23,891 nt of DNA. Origin: Bacteroidota bacterium. GTDB taxonomy: Bacteria > Bacteroidota > Bacteroidia > Bacteroidales > Prolixibacteraceae. Shown piece by piece: positions 1 to 10,500 of the stretch (positions are counted from its first letter, which is position 1; every line of letters begins with the position of its first letter). Where the stretch lies: assembly GCA_023412195.1 (NCBI GenBank), contig JAEYNZ010000168.1, positions 1 to 23,891 on the forward strand, written 5' to 3'. A program made the translations under genes and the position numbers. The notes beneath the pieces are model-generated. The model saw nothing but the letters and a program-made list of their open reading frames with translations, did not search any database and was not told the origin of the DNA.

Positions 1-303
1 GTTGATGAAGGCCAGATTAAGCGACTGGAATTCGATTTTACCTATGATACCAACAGCTCGGATGGCAAACTTGAACTTGAATATGAAAACTTAAAAATCA
101 CTCTCCTTGACAAAGATGATGGTTCAAAAAAAACATTTAAAACATTTATTGCAGAAACATTTATTCTGCAAAAAGATAATCTTAGGGAGAAACGATCATA
201 CAAAGAAGGATCCATATCTTTTGAGCGGGATAAAAAGAGGTTTGTTTTCAACTACTGGTGGAAGTCATTGTTTAGTGGAATGCAGGACATTATTGGAGTA
301 TAA
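1..303 (+). CDS. C-terminal fragment of an AsmA/DUF748-like large protein (partial)
   Basis: An open frame enters from the left edge and runs 100 codons to TAA at 301-303; the start lies outside the window. The fragment is rich in charged beta-strand-like segments and ends with FERDKKRFVFNYWWKSLFSG followed by MQDIIGV. An ending with an aromatic FNYWWKSLFSG-type motif is, from memory, typical of the very large AsmA-like/DUF748 envelope proteins of Bacteroidota, which are thought to bridge the periplasm and move lipids or help outer-membrane biogenesis. That assignment rests on this terminal motif only. It is followed after 30 bp by the DUF456 gene on the same strand, so the two may be co-transcribed. 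The coding frame is secure; the family is moderately supported. Confidence 0.55.
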   Translation, partial: VDEGQIKRLEFDFTYDTNSSDGKLELEYENLKITLLDKDDGSKKTFKTFIAETFILQKDNLREKRSYKEGSISFERDKKRFVFNYWWKSLFSGMQDIIGV

Positions 304-333
304 AGCAGGTAAAAAGTCATTAACTTTGGAGAA

Positions 334-813
334 ATGGATATACTGTTCATTGTTGTGGGTTCAATTTTAATTGTTGGGGGAATTATTGGCAGCGTATTGC
401 CCTTTTTGCCAGGACCTCCATTGAGCTATGCCGGATTACTGCTTCTGCATTTTACAGAGCGTTATCATTTCTCCTCACGCTTCCTGATCATATGGGCTGT
501 CATAACTGCAGTCACCTATCTGATAGATTACGTTATACCAATTTGGGGAACCAGGCGTTTTGGCGGAAGCAAGCAAGGCATTTGGGGCAGTATTATCGGT
601 CTGGTAGCAGGAATATTTTTTTTCCCGCCATTTGGTATCATCATAGGCCCTTTTGCCGGAGCTGTTATTGGGGAACTTATTGCAGGGAAAAATTCTTCGG
701 ATGCTTTTCGTGCCGGATTGGGTTCATTTATTGGATTTCTTGTTGGCACATTTATACAACTTGTTGCTGCCGGCCTGATGGCCTGGCATTTTGCGAAAAC
801 CGTTTTTATTTAA
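334..813 (+). CDS. DUF456 family small integral membrane protein
   Basis: 159 residues, almost entirely hydrophobic. Likely membrane segments are at about residues 3-24, 50-71, 82-118 (a long glycine-rich stretch, probably a hairpin of two helices) and 124-153. The pattern GxxGSVLPFLPGPPLSYAGL near the N-terminus and the glycine-rich G-x-F-x-G-P-F-x-G-A-x-x-G-E segment followed by an AFRAGLGSFIGFLVGT-type helix are characteristic of the DUF456 family. No biochemical role is firmly established for the family, so none is assigned. The start is ATG at 334, preceded by a purine-rich TTGGAGA. An overlapping plus-frame reading at 492-953 is a shadow of this gene. The gene follows the AsmA-like fragment closely and is separated by 177 bp from htpX. 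Confidence 0.85.
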   Translation: MDILFIVVGSILIVGGIIGSVLPFLPGPPLSYAGLLLLHFTERYHFSSRFLIIWAVITAVTYLIDYVIPIWGTRRFGGSKQGIWGSIIGLVAGIFFFPPFGIIIGPFAGAVIGELIAGKNSSDAFRAGLGSFIGFLVGTFIQLVAAGLMAWHFAKTVFI

Positions 814-990
814 GAAAGAAACATCCACAACAATTTTCTGACCCTGTAGTTTTATGTATGATGTTTTGTCGTATTAAATTTCACAAAGTCATATTTATGA
901 GAAGCACAGAACAACATATTATGCCAAATTTACAATGGTATAAACCTTGTTAAGCACAACCGGGAATATTTAACTATAAAAAAATCAACG

Positions 991-1827
991 ATGAATGGAT
1001 TTAAAACTTTTGGCCTCATGGCCTTGCTTACATTCCTGTTCCTGTTTCTTGGCGGTGCAATCGGCGGCCAGGGAGGAATGATCCTTGCTTTAATTATAGC
1101 CGGAGTAACCAATTTTATCAGTTATTTCTACAGTGACAAACTGGTTTTGAAGGCATATAAAGCCCAGCCTTTGCCACCTGAACACCGCGTTACCAGGCTT
1201 ACCAGTAAGCTCGCACAGAAAGCCGGGTTACCTATGCCTAAAGTGTACATGATCAACAAGGACCAGCCAAATGCATTTGCGACAGGGCGCAATCCACAAA
1301 ATGCTGCAGTTGCCGTCACAAGAGGCCTGGCCGACAGCATGAACGACAATGAGCTTTCCGGTGTACTTGCTCATGAACTGGGGCATATTGCCAACCGCGA
1401 TATTCTGATCGGAACCATATCCGCAACATTTGCCGGAGCCATCACCTATCTGGCTTATGCCATGCGTTTTGGTATGGGAAGAAGCAGAGGCAGTGACCAG
1501 GGTGGGAATATTCTGTTCCTTCTGCTGGCAATGATCCTTGCTCCGCTTGCTGCAACCTTAATCAGAATGGCTATCTCAAGAACCAGGGAGTATAAAGCAG
1601 ATAATTATGGCGGCAGGATCAGCGGGAACCCTTTATACCTCAGCAATGCTTTAAATAAACTGGAGAACTGGAGCAAACAGATACCTATGGAGGGTAATCA
1701 GGCTACGTCGCATATGTTTATTGTAAACCCATTCAAGGGAAAAACATTCAGCAACATGTTCAGTACACACCCTCCTACTTCTGAGAGAATACGGAGGCTG
1801 AACGAGATGGCAGGCAAAAGATACTAA
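991..1827 (+). CDS. htpX: HtpX-like M48 zinc metalloprotease
   Basis: 278 residues, the normal length for HtpX, an inner-membrane M48 protease that degrades damaged membrane proteins with its active site on the cytoplasmic side. Two N-terminal membrane segments lie at about residues 6-24 and 28-48. The zinc site is visible as HELGH at 128-132 (ligands His128 and His132, catalytic Glu129), and the third ligand is Glu200 in the REYKAD motif. Two further hydrophobic segments at about 140-158 and 174-194 sit between these motifs, as in HtpX. Family signatures NAFATGR (94-100) and a C-terminal STHPPTSERIRRL segment support the call. The ATG at 991 gives an N-terminus that begins directly with the first membrane helix. 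It stands alone on the plus strand, with a decayed minus-strand gene converging from the right. Confidence 0.95.
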   Translation: MNGFKTFGLMALLTFLFLFLGGAIGGQGGMILALIIAGVTNFISYFYSDKLVLKAYKAQPLPPEHRVTRLTSKLAQKAGLPMPKVYMINKDQPNAFATGRNPQNAAVAVTRGLADSMNDNELSGVLAHELGHIANRDILIGTISATFAGAITYLAYAMRFGMGRSRGSDQGGNILFLLLAMILAPLAATLIRMAISRTREYKADNYGGRISGNPLYLSNALNKLENWSKQIPMEGNQATSHMFIVNPFKGKTFSNMFSTHPPTSERIRRLNEMAGKRY

Positions 1828-1942
1828 ATTTATATTCTACAGATGTGGCGAGCACAAAAGCCGGGTTTAATTTTTGAACAGCAGTATTTATCAATTAATA
1901 ATAACAACCCATGGACTTGGATGATGTAGTTTTATTTGCTCC

Positions 1943-2723
1943 TTATTTTTCTTCATTCCAGTAATCGCGGCAACGATACTCTTCTGCCATCTGTAAAACA
2001 GAGAATCCCAATTCGATTGCACGTGAATTGCAGGCTTCCTGCTTTTCACCAAGTTCAAAATTTGCAAGCCCCCGGAGAAACCATGCATTTTTATTTTCAG
2101 GCTCCAATGAAATAGCTTTGTCACAATCATTCATCACTCCTTTCATATCTGCAGGGAAAGAAGTACCTGCGCGATTAACGTAAGCCCGGGCATCAGTTTT
2201 ATTCTTTTGCAGATATGTATCCAGGTCTTCCTTTGCTTGTTGTGGGTTACCTGTAGCTATAAAAATTCTGGCCCTTGCCAGATTTAATCCCGGCTCATTA
2301 GTTTCCTCTAATTTATCAGAAAGTTTCTCCGGCAACTCTTTAAAATCTTCCCGGACCCAGAATCCCATGGTCATTTTTATCCTCCCTCCACACATATCTT
2401 CAGCTAAATCGAAGGAAAGATAATAATCATTCCTTTCCAGTTTATAAATACCTGGTTCAGAACACATAGCTCCCTGCATATCAGTAAATGTGATGAAATC
2501 TTCTTCAACCTTGTATCCCGATACAACATCAGTGTTCCTGTCGTTTCCAAAATCAACTTCTACCAATCCGTCTTCCTTAAATTCCAGACTTACCGGACCG
2601 GTTTAAGTCATCCTGAGCCATTTTCCCGTGATTGTTACAGATTTATTTACAGATTGACAGTGTGTATTTCCAGTTAAAATGGATTATACAAAAAGGAAAA
2701 GTAAGCAGGATTTCATATTTCAT
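1943..2723 (-). pseudogene. Decayed exported protein: lipocalin-like domain plus TPR repeats (frameshift and in-frame stop)
   Basis: The main minus-strand frame encodes a beta-rich domain (SLEFKEDGLVEVDFGNDRN onward, ending near IKMTMGFWVRED) followed by about three TPR units with AYVNRAG, NAWFLRGLANFELG and a Cys-rich tail. The only start inside the uninterrupted part is TTG at 2566, which would cut off the domain's first strands. Upstream in the same frame there is a TAA at 2603-2605, and beyond it coding sense resumes as ITGKWLRMT, which carries a lipocalin-like GxW and should abut TGPVSLEF. An ATG at 2723 opens a signal-peptide-like MKYEILLTFPFC in a different frame. Removing one base near 2676-2683 would join it to ILTGNTHCQSVNKSV and ITGKW. 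So at least one frameshift and one nonsense change interrupt the gene. The TPR tail (ACNSRAIELG) also seems to lack two residues usual there. Sequencing error is possible. A truncated product from TTG cannot be excluded. Confidence 0.65.
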
Positions 2724-2822
2724 TGAGTCAAGTTTTTGTTTTTTACTCACTATCTGCGAAATACGCAACTAAAGGTTCTGGTATTAAAACAAATAAACCA
2801 CCAGAACACAACAGGTTTATCA

Positions 2823-5519
2823 TTACCTGCCTATATCAAATGAATATTTACCAGCATTCAACTCAAGAAAAAGTTTGCCATCTCTTTTCCCGGCTATTTT
2901 TACAGAGGGATTTTTCTCCAGCTGGGTTCCTCCTTCGCTTACTTTTACGTCATCTAAAAATAAAGTGGCAGTGCTGTTTGCCGGCACTTCAACCATGTAT
3001 TCCACCCTCCTGCCCTTCCGTTTCCATGAAGATAGGATGGTTCCGTAAGGGCTTTTGTGGGAGGCTTCAAATTGGTTAAGACCTTTTACGAAGTTGGGTT
3101 TCAGTATCACATTCTTGTAGCCGGGCTGCTGTTCATCAGGAAATATGCCGCCAAGGGCCTTGTAGTACCATGCATTGATTTCGCCAAACATGATGTGATT
3201 CATGGAGATATCACTTGCTGCATCCAAAGGCCAGTTTTCATAAAAAGTTGTAGCACCATTCACAATCCACCAGCCCCACGATGGGAAAGTCTCCTGGGAG
3301 GCTACCTCCCATGCAAGGTCAGGATAACCATTTTCACTTAAAGCATTCAGAATGGTCTTGGTTCCCAGCAACCCCACATCTATGTGTTTATTATCGGCTT
3401 CCACCCTTTTGGCCAGATTAGCCGCTACTTTAGCTCTTAAATCCTCCGGCACAAGGCCCCAGTGCAGAGCAACACTCAGTTCGGTCTGCAGTCCGCTGCC
3501 ATACATGGCTGTTTCCCTGTTGAGGTACTTTTCATTGACTGCACTTCTTATCTTGTCAGCAAGGGCAGAATACTTCTCTGCATCGGCATCATTTCCCAGT
3601 ATTTTAGCTGCTTTTGAAAGGATGACAGCATCTACATAATAATATGCGCTGGAAGTAAATTCCTTAGGAGTTTTGGATTTTACCGGCACCCAGTCACCCA
3701 GTCCCCAGTCGGTTATGCCCGAAGGATACTGAGCATCAATATAGTCGACGTACCTCTTAATATTATCATAGCATAACTCCAGAAGCCTTGAGTCTCCATA
3801 AAAAAGATAAATGTTCCATGGAATGATGGCAATAGTACTTGTCCAGTCGGGACCATTCGCCCAATGATACCCCCATCCGCTGGTAGGAATAATGGCAGGA
3901 AGTACCCCGTTTGGCTGCTGTTCGTCCCGATGGTCGGCAAGCCACTTTTCATAAACTGTTATGCCATCGAAGTTGTATAGTCCCAGTTCGATGGCTATAT
4001 GTGCATCGCCTGTCCAGCCATTCTTCTCACGCTGGGGGCAGTCGGTAGGATAACCAAAAAGGTTTGCAAGATAGGATGCATTGGCTGCCTGCCATATTTT
4101 ATTCAATGTATTACTGGAAGAATGAATACTTCCCACCTTTGGTACATCACTATGCTGAAAATATGCAGTCAGGTTTTCCCTGGTAAGTTCCAGAGGCTTA
4201 TCAGACGTTACTTCCACATACTGAAAACCTTTGTAGTTGAAGCGCGGCATAAACTCATCCTCCCCGTTCCCGCTCAGGATAAAGATATCTGTCTGAAAAG
4301 GGTCTGAATCATCTGTAGGGCGGTAATGCACATCGATGTTCGACATATCGGCACGGCCTTCAGCATCCAACCGCTCAACATGCTTTAGCCGGATAATTGT
4401 TCCTTCCGGGCCTTTAACTTTCATATGTACAACCCCTGATATGTTTCTGCCAAAGTCATACAGCCATGTATTTTCCCCCTGCTTTTTCAAATCTGCAGCA
4501 GGCAGTTCAGTGACATTTCTTACCGGGTGCAGTACCTGGGCAGTAATATTTTGAGAGGGAGCACCTGTAATCATAGAGTTTCTCCACTCTTTTCCAGCAA
4601 ATCCCGGTTCATTCCATCCGGGTTGTTCAAGCCGGGCATCATAATGTTCTGCAGTATAAATACTGTTGAAAATAACCGGGCTCAAGGCGGTTTGCCAATC
4701 CTGCCCCGTTGTGATTGTCTCTGTTGAACCATCCGAGTAAGTGATTCGCAAATCCATACAGAACTTGGGTCTTGCCCTCCAGGGTGCCTTATCGAAATAC
4801 CACACGGCAGTCGACTGATGATTGTACCAACCGTTGCCTAAAAGGACACCAATGGCATTATCTCCATTCTGAAGGTTGTCAGTAACATCATAGGTTACAT
4901 ACAGGTTGCGGCGGTCGAAACGGGTGTAGGTGGGATCCAGCCTGTGATCGCCTATCCGGTTTCCGTTGATGGATAGCTCATATAGTCCGGCAACAGCAAT
5001 ATATGCCCGTGCTGACTGAATAGTCTTATTTGCCTTAAATTCCTTTCTGAAATATGGCGCGGGTTTTATATTATAATCATAGGTATCAGTAATCCACTGC
5101 CCCTTCCAGTTTGCCTGGCTGATCATACCGGTTTCAAACCATGCTACAGGTGACCATTCCGACCATGTTCCGCCTTCATCCTGTACACGCACACTCCAGT
5201 AATAACGGGTGAAAGGCTCAGGTGCCGTACCCTTGTAAACTACCGGAATAACAGATGAACTTACTACGCCCGATTCCCATGCATTCCCTTGACCTGAAGC
5301 CACATCTGCCTGACCGGTTCCAACCACCAGCTGATATGCCTGCTGAGAACTGCCTTTACTCCCCGATTCCATCTGCCAGGTAAAACGGGGCTGCTGTTCA
5401 TCAATCCCCAAAGGATTAACAAGGTGCTCGCACTTCAGGTTGACAAGCTTTATTTGAGCAGTTGCAGAAATTCCCAAGGAAAGGATCAGAAGCGACAAAA
5501 TGAAAATAATTCTATTCAT
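2823..5519 (-). CDS. Exported GH78 alpha-L-rhamnosidase
   Basis: 898 residues, full length for a multidomain GH78 enzyme that hydrolyses terminal alpha-L-rhamnose by inversion. The N-terminal signal peptide is about residues 1-21 (MNRIIFILSLLILSLGISAT, then AQ). A fibronectin-like region follows to about 130, then the Bac_rhamnosid N-terminal carbohydrate-binding-like domain (about 135-320), a second beta domain (about 330-455), the (alpha/alpha)6 catalytic barrel (about 460-800) and a C-terminal beta-sandwich (about 800-898). The signature PTDCPQREKNGWTGDAH is at 491-507. Asp493, Glu498 and Asp505 match the conserved acidic residues of GH78, and Glu498 is the expected general acid. Glu780 in MNHIMFGE is the candidate base. 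It is last of a likely three-gene operon, 83 bp after the short GH78-like gene. Export is expected to the periplasm or cell surface. Confidence in family is high; the exact substrate is unknown. Confidence 0.95.
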   Translation of the reverse strand: MNRIIFILSLLILSLGISATAQIKLVNLKCEHLVNPLGIDEQQPRFTWQMESGSKGSSQQAYQLVVGTGQADVASGQGNAWESGVVSSSVIPVVYKGTAPEPFTRYYWSVRVQDEGGTWSEWSPVAWFETGMISQANWKGQWITDTYDYNIKPAPYFRKEFKANKTIQSARAYIAVAGLYELSINGNRIGDHRLDPTYTRFDRRNLYVTYDVTDNLQNGDNAIGVLLGNGWYNHQSTAVWYFDKAPWRARPKFCMDLRITYSDGSTETITTGQDWQTALSPVIFNSIYTAEHYDARLEQPGWNEPGFAGKEWRNSMITGAPSQNITAQVLHPVRNVTELPAADLKKQGENTWLYDFGRNISGVVHMKVKGPEGTIIRLKHVERLDAEGRADMSNIDVHYRPTDDSDPFQTDIFILSGNGEDEFMPRFNYKGFQYVEVTSDKPLELTRENLTAYFQHSDVPKVGSIHSSSNTLNKIWQAANASYLANLFGYPTDCPQREKNGWTGDAHIAIELGLYNFDGITVYEKWLADHRDEQQPNGVLPAIIPTSGWGYHWANGPDWTSTIAIIPWNIYLFYGDSRLLELCYDNIKRYVDYIDAQYPSGITDWGLGDWVPVKSKTPKEFTSSAYYYVDAVILSKAAKILGNDADAEKYSALADKIRSAVNEKYLNRETAMYGSGLQTELSVALHWGLVPEDLRAKVAANLAKRVEADNKHIDVGLLGTKTILNALSENGYPDLAWEVASQETFPSWGWWIVNGATTFYENWPLDAASDISMNHIMFGEINAWYYKALGGIFPDEQQPGYKNVILKPNFVKGLNQFEASHKSPYGTILSSWKRKGRRVEYMVEVPANSTATLFLDDVKVSEGGTQLEKNPSVKIAGKRDGKLFLELNAGKYSFDIGR

Positions 5520-5602
5520 AGTAATTTTTATTTACCTAGATACAGATTTCTACATACAATTTAAGTTGGGAAAACGGTTCGGCATTCTCCTGTTCAAACA
5601 GT

Positions 5603-7369
5603 TTATTTCTTTACTATTTTAACACCCCTGGGAGCCTTAAATGAGGTTTCAACTTTACCATTTGCAAGCTTCCTGTGTTTTACTTCCAAAATACCAAAGG
5701 AAGTCGGAAATGTTCCTTCCACCCATTCAAGGTCACCCAAATGGGGTTCAAGTTTTATCCTCCTGCCACCCGGTTCCAGTACCTTCACCCCAAGAACATG
5801 CTCAGTAAGCCATGCTGTAGGTCCTGATGCCCAGCCATGACATAAACTGTGGCGGTAACTTATATAGCAGTAATCGCCGTAGGTACCATGAACATCCACC
5901 TTCCCTGAAGGAGTTAACTCATCTATCCGTGCAGCATTATCCAGCCAATCAACATTAAAATCCTCCCAGAAGGTAGTAGCACCCAGGTCAAGCATACCAC
6001 CCCAGTACTCTCTGATGTTATCCAGTGCACCCTGGTAATCACCTGCCAGAGCACGTGCCTGCAGCATGTAATAGCCATAAAAGGTAGACATTCTCTTTGC
6101 CCCATCCATTGCAAGAACAGTGGAATTGGCTTCCTCAGGTGGCATCAGGCCGGAAATAGCCAGCAGTGCAGCAGCCTGTTTAGAACCAGCCGTACCCGGA
6201 ATATGTTTTTTAAGTTTTTCCATACTTTGATGGCAAAGCTGACTTGTTTCATGGTCGCCAAGTAACTCACTCAATTCCGCACCTGCATTAAAAGTCATAA
6301 CCATCATCGACTGCAAACCGGCATGCACTGCCTCAGGATTTTCACTGGAAGGCCAGTCGAGAAACCTGTTGCCATCAAGCACCTCTTTTCCTGATTCATC
6401 AATCTTTGCAGCAAGATGCCTCAGTAAGCCCGCAAGATATTCCTCCTGATCTTTCAGGTATTCAAGGTTCCCCTGGTACAGATACCAGTCGCGGTGCAGG
6501 ATGACCCACCACATTGAATACGAACTGATGCCATTCATCCATCCCGGAAGTGGTGTTAGGTCACGGGCAAGGTCGAGGCTTTTAGGAACTACTTCATTGT
6601 ATCCGAAAACAGAACTGACTGTCATGACCTCCGGGTGAAGGTCGCCCACCCATACCAGCCTGTCGCGCTTGACCCCGTCCCACAGATAATCCTGCATGTT
6701 GAGATGAACCGTATAGGCACCTGTCAGCCAGATTTCGTTAAGCCTCTCATCATTGCTTTTGAATGACCCGGCATAGGGTATATCCCGGTACACGAGAGCA
6801 GCATTGATTTCCTTAATCTCAAGCTTTGAGTCCGGATCAAGCAAATCAATCCGTACAAAGCGAAAGCCTGTCTGCCCCACATCAATTCGCCCCAGCCAGG
6901 GTAAGACGACCTCAAAATCACGCATTGCATGGTCATTCGTGGCACCATCCTTCTGCACTTCACTCATGGCTTCAGCTACCGATTCCCCAAACCTGACCCT
7001 TATTTTACCGGCAGGATTGGCATTATTGATTGTAGTTACAATTTCAATTCCCCCCTGTAACTGCTTTCCAAAATCAAGAAGTATCCCAGCCTGATTGGCA
7101 CCTTCATTTATCAGAGTAAGGTATTCCCCGCGGTTCAGATCAGCCTGACCGTTACCCGGCTTCAGAATAGCATCCTTGTTTTTAACTTCCTTTCCCGTTT
7201 CATCAGATACCCAAACAATGCGCACAGGAGGGAATGACTTCCTGCTTAGGGCTGATGTCCGCAATGCCGGATAATCATTGTCATTAAACACAGGGGGCAG
7301 CTGTGCCCATACACTCATAGAGTAGAACAGGGTTAAAACAGCAGCAGTTAAATTGATTTTATTTTTCAA
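5603..7369 (-). CDS. Exported short GH78-like protein with altered catalytic motif
   Basis: 588 residues with a signal peptide (MKNKINLTAAVLTLFYSMSV, then WAQ). Residues about 50-195 form a beta domain (LLDFGKQLQGGIEI, FRFVRIDLLDPDS) like the domain that precedes the catalytic barrel of GH78. Residues about 200-510 form the (alpha/alpha)6 barrel and the rest a C-terminal beta-sandwich. The signature region reads YLWDGVKRDRLVWVGDLHPE at 228-247, where the GH78 pattern would be DCPQRxExxGWTGD. It is one residue shorter, and the usual Glu is replaced by the KRDR context with Asp236. C-terminal motifs FWEDFN and YRHSLCHGWASGPTAWL are present. It probably is a distinct rhamnosidase-like subfamily acting with the full-length enzyme next door; activity on another sugar or linkage is possible. 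It lies between the DUF5107 gene (154 bp gap) and the rhamnosidase on one strand, suggesting one operon. Confidence 0.85.
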   Translation of the reverse strand: MKNKINLTAAVLTLFYSMSVWAQLPPVFNDNDYPALRTSALSRKSFPPVRIVWVSDETGKEVKNKDAILKPGNGQADLNRGEYLTLINEGANQAGILLDFGKQLQGGIEIVTTINNANPAGKIRVRFGESVAEAMSEVQKDGATNDHAMRDFEVVLPWLGRIDVGQTGFRFVRIDLLDPDSKLEIKEINAALVYRDIPYAGSFKSNDERLNEIWLTGAYTVHLNMQDYLWDGVKRDRLVWVGDLHPEVMTVSSVFGYNEVVPKSLDLARDLTPLPGWMNGISSYSMWWVILHRDWYLYQGNLEYLKDQEEYLAGLLRHLAAKIDESGKEVLDGNRFLDWPSSENPEAVHAGLQSMMVMTFNAGAELSELLGDHETSQLCHQSMEKLKKHIPGTAGSKQAAALLAISGLMPPEEANSTVLAMDGAKRMSTFYGYYMLQARALAGDYQGALDNIREYWGGMLDLGATTFWEDFNVDWLDNAARIDELTPSGKVDVHGTYGDYCYISYRHSLCHGWASGPTAWLTEHVLGVKVLEPGGRRIKLEPHLGDLEWVEGTFPTSFGILEVKHRKLANGKVETSFKAPRGVKIVKK

Positions 7370-7523
7370 ACCGATTGTTTAAGTTGTTTTTAAAACTTTT
7401 CATTCAGTCATAATTTTATATGACATGATCCATACGCAATTTTCTTTTATGAACATCAGAAGTTTTATTCATGCAAAAACCCACACCTTTTGAAATCTTC
7501 TTTATAGAATAAACTATCCTTCA

Positions 7524-10500
7524 TCAGCTCTTTTCATTCAATTCAATCTTTGCCCACAGATTGCTATGCGAAAGTTCCACCGCTTTTTTCAGCTCTTCGG
7601 CTGCCTGCTTGTTATTGCCTAGTCCCTTTTTGCCAAGGCCCTTCATGGTGTATAACCTTGAGTTCCTTACATTTTCAGCCTCCCGTTCTCCGAATATAAC
7701 CCCTGCTTCAGAAGTTACCTGAGCCTGAAGCTGCCTGTCAGCCTCCGCAATCATTGAATCAAAAACCTCTTTTGCTTTATTCTTTTCGCCAGTTTTAGCA
7801 TAAGCCAGTCCTTTATAATAATCCATCGTGGAAATCCTGCCTGAGCTATGAGCTGTTACTTTTCTGAAGTATGCATCCGCATCTGACTTTTTCCCAAGGG
7901 CTTCATAAGCCAGGCCTATATAGTAGTTCACCTGCATGTCCCTGTTGCCAAAGCGGGCGCTTCCGGCCTCTTCATCGGGCACCTGTGCTTTCAGAAAATA
8001 TTGCAGAGCCTGCTCATATTCCTTTTGATCATAGTACTTCATCCCTTGCATGAGTTGTTCATCTATAATGATTTCCCTTACCCTTGAGGATCCTTCCCTG
8101 TAAGCAAACTCCACTCCATCAAGATACTCTACTGCCTTGTCAGGCTGCCCGGCAAGGTTAAGTACCTCAATCTGCCTGATAAATGCATCATCGCGCTTTT
8201 TCACCACCTCGTTATTACCCTCAAACAGCTTTAGCCTGGTTTCGACAGGTGTATTGTTCAACTCATACAGTTCATCCAGTTCTGTAAAATATATTGCAAC
8301 ATTTTTATCCAGTGAAATCGCCTTTTCATAATTCAAAATCGCTTTTGCAATATCATTATTGTTCCTGTAATACCCCCAGCCCAGGTTTCTGAACGCCACT
8401 GCAAGTTCAGCATTTTGTGCCACGGCTTTCTCCCAGTATTCAATAGCCAGTGCAGGCTGCTTGTCATACAAAATATTACCCAGGTAATAGTATGCCTTTG
8501 CATCAGCAGGATTGTATTTCAATACTGTTTCCAATACCTCCACTGTTTTAAGCCTGTGAGGAAATACATAATCAACAGGCTGACTGGCAGCTTCTTTAAA
8601 TAATGCCAGTGCCTGTGCTGAATGACCATTCCGGCTGTTGGCATATCCCCTGTAATAACTTATCAGGGGATTTTGACCTTTAAAACGGGCCACTACATCT
8701 TCAGCTTCCTGGAAAAGACCATCATGAACATATCCCACTGCCAGTTCCAGATAATTCTCATGAAATTCCCTCATTTCCTTATTAAGCGCTGACAGCAGAT
8801 TTTCAGCCTGTTGCTGGTTTCCGGCTTCTTTTGCAATGAGGTACAACTCGTTCCTCATCCTGAAGTCAAGAGGGTCTGAATCCATAATTGCAGCAATTGT
8901 CCTGCCTGCTTCTTCATAATCACCGTTCCTGCGCTGAAGTGATGCTTTTAATGTCACTGCCCGGTTATTACGTGCATTGGTTGCCAGAGACTCATTTACC
9001 TGCTGAAGTGCTTTATTATAATCTCCCTTCATTGCAGATATCTGTGCCAACTGGTAATATGCAGCAGAATGGTAAGCATAATCCCATGAGGCTCGGTATA
9101 GCGTATCAATGGCTTCATCATACAGGCCAAGGGCTTTTAAAACAAGTCCCTGAAGATATAAGGGCTCGCAGTTTGAAGGCCTTGTATAATCACCAGTCAG
9201 CCTCCTGATGGCCTGGGTAAGATATTTCCGTGCGTTCAGATAATCCCCGTTCTTCAGGTAGTGATTTCCAATAGCTGTATTGGTACGGATATCACCCGGA
9301 TCACGCCGGAGCGCTTCCATATACCAGTCCATTTCGTCGTATTGGGGTGCATAGAACTGCTCTACCCGCTTACCTGTGAGATACAGTTCTTCAACGGTTT
9401 TTAGTTCTTCAGGAGCAGTGTATCCCTTCCAGGGTTCCGGAAGTTCCTTCACCTCCTCCAGTTCAACAGGCTGATATGAAACCAGTATCTCTCCCGAAGC
9501 AGCATCTGTAAGTTCTGTGCTCAGGTCTGTCAACTTAAACTGGCCCGGCAGGCTTATGGTTTCCGCAAATGGCTGATCAGGAGATATTGAAATATTCTTT
9601 TCTAAAATCACAGTTTCTTTATTCCTCAGAATAACTTTGGCCTTTTCCAGTTTCTGTGTAGAATAGTAGCCCAGAAAAACCGTATTTCCTTCCTTTCTTT
9701 CCAGATTCACGGCACCCTCCAGGTTTGCATATTTGAAGCCTCCGATACCTCTTACCGGGTACCAGAACTGCTCCCATTTCTTGACTTCATAAGGACGTAT
9801 CCATGTATAATCAGGCTGGTTATCAGAGAAAGCCCCTACCATAATTTCAACATAAGGGCCATCATTTTCTGTCAACCTTCCTTCTGTTGCCTGACCCCGC
9901 GAGCCTGAGCCCCATTCCCACAACTTGGCTCCTTTTACAATATTATGATCGCCAATATGCACTGTTCCAGAATTTTTCCCATGATCGTATCCACCCATGA
10001 AATCTTCCTGCAGATCGTGCACAAAAAATGAGTTGGAGCCTTCCACGTTTTTCCACCAGCTTATATCTACACCTCTGGTGAAATCAGCACCACGATATTT
10101 CTCCGTCGACACAGGCCAGCGGGTGAAATCCGTTTTTGAATGAAAGGTGGCAACCTGTGCACTCGGAGGGAAAATGGTCTGGTAATGCTCATTGGCATGG
10201 GCAGCCACATTGGCCCAATACAAAAATGTATGTGTAAAGGGCGAAGAATTATATATCCTGCCTTCTGCCTTGAAATATGACTTCCCGGGAAACATTGTTA
10301 TACCAATTGACCACCGCATATCATGCCGGGGCTCATATTCCCCTATCCAGATGGTCTTGCTGCCATCCTCATGCTCTTCCGTGGTATAATCAACCGGAAG
10401 ATAAGTCGACGCCCTGTGGTGGTGAAGCACGCACCATTCTATGCCGCCGGAAACCCAGGCTCCTGTCATTCCGATGTTGGAAGGCTTCACAACATTGTTT

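Noticed and set aside
2772..2809. Terminator after the rhamnosidase gene (GTTCTGGT/ACCAGAAC)
   Set aside because: The stem is only 8 bp with a 22-nt loop and a poor U-tract; it may be coincidental, so it is not listed as a feature.
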